NCBI GenBank assembly: GCA_016937915.1
Contig: JAFGVR010000208.1
Span: forward strand, 1 to 9,455
Reading direction: 5' to 3'
From: Campylobacterales bacterium
GTDB taxonomy: Bacteria; Campylobacterota; Campylobacteria; Campylobacterales; Sulfurimonadaceae
DNA: 9,455 nucleotides
Shown: in pieces, positions 6,637 to 9,455 of the stretch
How the letters are laid out: each line of letters starts with the position of its first letter
How positions within the stretch are numbered: position 1 is the stretch's first letter
The notes under the pieces: model-generated
What the model was told of the DNA's origin: nothing
What the model saw: the letters and a program-made list of their open reading frames with translations, nothing else
Database searches by the model: none
Program-made: the position numbers and the translations under genes

Positions 6637-7386
6637 TTAATAATCTAATAGTGCAGAGACCCTCTGAGCTGACAACTCTTTTTGGTGTGCAAACGCTATC
6701 ATCGAAGCTTCAAGCATCACATCATTTTGTTGGTACTTCATCGCAGCATCTGCTATGTCGGTATCACTCATCTCACTTTTTGCAGCCGATTTTTGTGTAA
6801 TACCACTCATCATATTGTCCAAAGTACTTCTTAGATTGTTTTGAAAAGAGCCAACTTCACTGCTGTTTTGTTGTATCTGTTTTACAAACTTATCTATGCT
6901 ATCTTGAGAATCTATACTAACACCATCTGTACTCATATTTGAAAGTGTAACAGATGCTTCACTTCTGCCAAATGAGAAACTCATCTCACCACCAAAAACA
7001 GATTTGCCATTAAATGTAGCTGAACTAAAACTAGCCTCTATACTTTGCATAGTTGAGCTAAACTCAGCTCTAAGTGCACTTTGCTGATCACTATTTAGTG
7101 CAGCGTTGTTTGATGCAACACTTAGTTCTTGAAGGTGTGAACCCATTTTACTAGCCTGAGTTAACGCACCATCGGCGATTTGCATCATAGACCCAGCCAT
7201 ATTTACATTTTTTACACCCTGTATATCACTAGATATATCAGACATCAAAGCTCCAGCTATCATCGAGAGTGCTGCATCACCTATTTTATCTTTTTCACCT
7301 GTTGATATCTCATTTAAGGCTTTTGTTTGTTCATCTTTTTTTTGTGCAATGTTATTTAAAACATTTGTATTAAAACCTACTTGCAT
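6637..7386 (-). CDS. flaC: Short flagellin-like protein, FlaC type
   Basis: The 249-residue product has the conserved flagellin ends and almost no central variable region: N-terminal D0/D1 helices at about 1-130 (MQVGFNTNVLNNIAQ, ending near ATFNGKSVFGG) and C-terminal D1/D0 helices at about 165-249 (SDTDIADAAMKYQQNDVMLEAS, ending VSALLDY). It contains no cysteine, tryptophan or proline. From memory, C. jejuni FlaC is also 249 residues; it is secreted through the flagellar export apparatus instead of forming the main filament. I infer the same role here; a minor filament subunit is the alternative. A strong AAGGAGG precedes the ATG, and a sigma-28 promoter lies upstream, placing it among late flagellar genes. 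It stands alone, with the ferredoxin operon downstream. The name is an orthology guess. Confidence 0.88.
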   Translation of the reverse strand: MQVGFNTNVLNNIAQKKDEQTKALNEISTGEKDKIGDAALSMIAGALMSDISSDIQGVKNVNMAGSMMQIADGALTQASKMGSHLQELSVASNNAALNSDQQSALRAEFSSTMQSIEASFSSATFNGKSVFGGEMSFSFGRSEASVTLSNMSTDGVSIDSQDSIDKFVKQIQQNSSEVGSFQNNLRSTLDNMMSGITQKSAAKSEMSDTDIADAAMKYQQNDVMLEASMIAFAHQKELSAQRVSALLDY

Positions 7387-7418
7387 CTCATCCTCCTTGA
7401 TGACTCTATATTATGGTA

Positions 7419-7443
7419 TTATCGCACAAATAGTTTAAATTTA
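7419..7443 (-). promoter_or_regulatory. Sigma-28 (FliA) flagellar promoter of flaC
   Basis: Reading the minus strand, TAAA (7443-7440) is followed by exactly 15 bases and then CGATAA (7424-7419). This matches the sigma-28 consensus elements and spacing (TAAA, N15, CGATAA-type). Transcription would start near 7411, leaving a leader of about 25 bases with the AAGGAGG ribosome binding site. A late flagellar gene starting just downstream makes the assignment convincing. Confidence 0.85.
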
Positions 7444-7458
7444 TTTATAATTTTTGAA

Positions 7459-7797
7459 TTAGTGTTTATTCAAGAGCTCACTAAACTCATCACTTTTTAA
7501 AGGTTTACTTTTATAATAACCTTGGTAGTAGTCGCATCCATTTTCTTTTAAGAATTTTAGTTGTTCTTTATTTTCAACACCTTCAGCTAATACTTGAAAA
7601 CCAAGTGCTTTCCCCATATCTATGATAGCTTTTGTTATCGCTATATCATCTTTTTCAAAAGGGATATCATCTATAAAACTTTTATCTATCTTTAAAACAT
7701 CAATAGGAAATCTTTTTAGATACGCAAGTGATGAATACCCTGTTCCAAAATCATCAATAGCTAGCCTAACCCCTTTAGCTCTAAGCTCATGTAGTTT
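7459..7797 (-). pseudogene. Detached C-terminal half of the EAL domain, in frame after an internal TGA
   Basis: Immediately past the TGA at 7800-7798, the same frame stays open for 112 codons to TAA at 7461-7459. It encodes the second half of an EAL phosphodiesterase domain with every expected motif: AIDDFGTGYSSL (residues 13-24 after the stop) with the metal-binding DD, LKIDKSFI with the catalytic lysine, AEGVEN with its glutamate, and the terminal QGYYKSKP. There is no frameshift and no decay. No start codon with a ribosome binding site precedes it; the first ATG is about 60 codons in. It is therefore not an independent gene but the tail of the gene that continues to the right edge. Together the pieces span 7459-9455 as one gene broken by a single stop codon, unless the stop is a sequencing error or is read through. 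Confidence 0.85.
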
Positions 7798-9455
7798 TCA
7801 AACAGCTTCCTCTTCGCGTTGCATAACAGCACTCTCAGTTATCTCAATCTCTAGTTTTGAAGCTTCAAAACCACTTTTATTTAAACTAGCATCTATTATA
7901 GAACTAAGGTCTTGATAACGCATCTGATTTGCCGAAACATTAACTGCTACTGTTACTCTATGTCCAGCTTCTAACCATTTTTTACCTTTGTTACAAGCTT
8001 CTTCTATAACCCATTCACCTATTTGGTTTATTATACCACTCTCTTCAGCTACTGGTATAAACTCATTTGGTGGGATATAACTTCCATCACTTTTTTTTAG
8101 TCTAATAAGTGCTTCACATCCAGTTATTTTATTTGTAGCAATGTGGATTTGTGGTTGGTAATGTAGTTCAAAATAACCATTTTTTAGAGCTTCTCTTAGA
8201 AGATTTTCTTTTTCTATTTTTTGTTTTGATTCATTTGTCATCTCATAAGAGTAATATCTATAACTCCCTTTTTGTTCTATTTTTGCTCTATAAAGGGCAC
8301 TATCAGCAAATTGTATAAGCTCCTCAACATTTTTTGCATCTTGTGGATACATAGATATACCAGCAGTCGTAGATAGATGAATGTCAACACCGTTTGAGAG
8401 TCTATATCTTGAAGATATATGATTTATGATTTTATTAGTTACAAATGATGCATTTTCTGTATTTGTTATATTCTTTAAAATTATGGCAAATTCATCTCCA
8501 CCAAGTCTTGCTATAACATCATTTTGCTTTGTTATTTTTTTAAGTCTATTTGTTATGGTTTGTAAAAGCTCATCTCCGATGCTATGCCCATAGCTATCGT
8601 TTATCTCTTTAAACCTATCTAAGTCTAACAATACAACAGCAGATATATCTGATGATTTGATTGTTTCATCTATAGAATTTTGTAATAACTCTCTAAATAA
8701 GTTTCTATTTGGTAAATGTGTTAATTGGTCATAATTTAAAAGGTGTTTGAGTTTTCTCTCTTGGTCTGTTTTATCCTCTATTTTTTTTATAAGGTATTCA
8801 AAATATGTACCATTCATAGATTTTAATATATCGTGCCTTGTGATGGAACCTAAAAGATTATTTTTTTCATCTACTACTAGTAATTGATGAACACCATGAA
8901 GACTCATAGTTTTTGTAGCTTTTTGAAGGGGTGTGTCATTTTTTATAAATAATATATCTCTAGAGTAGATGCTAGCTAACTCTTTTATTTTATTTGCTTT
9001 TTTATAGTTTGTTGTTATATCGTATTCATCTATAATTCCAGCTGCTTTTTTATCTTTTATCACAACTGCAAATGTAGTGTTATTTTTAGATAACAGTAGC
9101 GATACTTGAGATAGTGTCATCTCCTCATCTATACTCAATATAACATCACTCATAGCATTGGAGACATCTTTTAGTTGTGAATTTTCTTCAAATCCCATCT
9201 GTCTTAGAAAATCCCCCTCACTAACAACTCCTAGAAACTCCTCATTGTCATTTACAACTATTATATGTCTAAAACCTTTTTTCTCCATAAGCATATAAGC
9301 ATCATGGATATCCATAGTATGGTAAACATAAAATGGTTTTTTTGTCATAACATCTTCTAAAAGGCTATTTGGATCTATTAGTTTTGAAGTTACTTTTAAA
9401 ACATCGTGTTGAGTAAAAATACCTACAGGTTTATTATATATATCTGTGATAACTA
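7798..9455 (-). CDS. CBS-GGDEF-EAL cyclic-di-GMP signalling protein, N-terminus off window, EAL domain truncated by TGA
   Basis: GGDEF domains make cyclic-di-GMP and EAL domains degrade it; CBS pairs usually sense adenine nucleotides. The frame is open to the right edge. An ATG at 9348 exists, but 35 codons upstream of it encode the end of another CBS motif, so the true start is beyond the window. Numbering from that ATG, CBS-like units lie at about 1-52, 58-115 and 123-178, after a partial one upstream. Next come a short helical linker and a GGDEF domain (about 203-368) with LDLDRFK (241-247) and an intact GGDEF at 283-287. The inhibitory site reads KQND (274-277), lacking the arginine of RxxD. 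The EAL domain begins near 385, with EALIR at 412-416, N470 and E505, and stops at residue 516 by TGA. As translated, it could be a cyclase but not a complete phosphodiesterase. No transmembrane segment is visible. Confidence 0.9.
   Translation of the reverse strand, partial: VITDIYNKPVGIFTQHDVLKVTSKLIDPNSLLEDVMTKKPFYVYHTMDIHDAYMLMEKKGFRHIIVVNDNEEFLGVVSEGDFLRQMGFEENSQLKDVSNAMSDVILSIDEEMTLSQVSLLLSKNNTTFAVVIKDKKAAGIIDEYDITTNYKKANKIKELASIYSRDILFIKNDTPLQKATKTMSLHGVHQLLVVDEKNNLLGSITRHDILKSMNGTYFEYLIKKIEDKTDQERKLKHLLNYDQLTHLPNRNLFRELLQNSIDETIKSSDISAVVLLDLDRFKEINDSYGHSIGDELLQTITNRLKKITKQNDVIARLGGDEFAIILKNITNTENASFVTNKIINHISSRYRLSNGVDIHLSTTAGISMYPQDAKNVEELIQFADSALYRAKIEQKGSYRYYSYEMTNESKQKIEKENLLREALKNGYFELHYQPQIHIATNKITGCEALIRLKKSDGSYIPPNEFIPVAEESGIINQIGEWVIEEACNKGKKWLEAGHRVTVAVNVSANQMRYQDLSSIIDASLNKSGFEASKLEIEITESAVMQREEEAV

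Noticed and set aside
7798..7800. Selenocysteine or other programmed recoding at the internal TGA
   Set aside because: The position is not a known cysteine/selenocysteine site of the EAL fold, and I see no stable hairpin just downstream; a mutation or sequencing error is simpler.
7622..7915. Plus-strand open frame of 97 codons opposite the EAL domain
   Set aside because: The minus-strand frame encodes unmistakable EAL motifs on both sides of the internal stop; the plus-strand translation is a serine-rich shadow.

Overview
The window looks like ordinary chromosome from a member of the Campylobacterota (epsilonproteobacteria), probably a Sulfurimonas-like organism. The evidence is the low GC content, the protein sequences, and the gene order lspA-glmM diverging from rpsT-prfA. 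From memory, Helicobacter pylori has the same order (around HP0074-HP0077), and panD next to a YbaB gene is also shared there. Genus-level placement is inference. There is no sign of phage, insertion sequence, CRISPR, tRNA, rRNA or plasmid material, and no gene-free stretch longer than about 125 bases.

Layout. Bases 1-3017, minus strand: glmM (cell-wall precursor synthesis), lspA (lipoprotein signal peptidase, overlapping glmM by 8 bases) and, after a 77-base gap, tig (trigger factor, running off the left edge). Bases 3018-3141 are a divergent promoter region. Bases 3142-4481, plus strand: rpsT (ribosomal protein S20) and prfA (release factor 1), closed by a terminator hairpin whose loop contains the prfA stop codon. 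Bases 4500-6550, minus strand: a tight four-gene cluster read as [2Fe-2S] ferredoxin-like protein, panD, YbaB/EbfC nucleoid protein and an exported tandem-PDZ protein. The genes are separated by 6 bases, overlap by 1 base, or directly abut, so translational coupling is likely. Bases 6637-7386, minus strand: a short FlaC-type flagellin preceded by a flagellar sigma-28 promoter whose -35 and -10 elements are spaced exactly as the consensus requires. Bases 7459-9455, minus strand: a multi-CBS, GGDEF, EAL cyclic-di-GMP protein that runs off the right edge and is cut by an in-frame TGA inside the EAL domain.

The genes fall into three functional groups: envelope and translation housekeeping (glmM, lspA, tig, rpsT, prfA), a small conserved cluster (ferredoxin, panD, ebfC, PDZ protein), and motility/signalling (flaC and the c-di-GMP protein). 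I do not see a previously undescribed multi-gene system. The points most worth checking are the interrupted EAL domain with a perfectly preserved downstream half, the uncharacterised PDZ protein tied to panD-ebfC, the FlaC-like secreted flagellin with its sigma-28 promoter, and the Shine-Dalgarno-in-loop hairpin ahead of rpsT.
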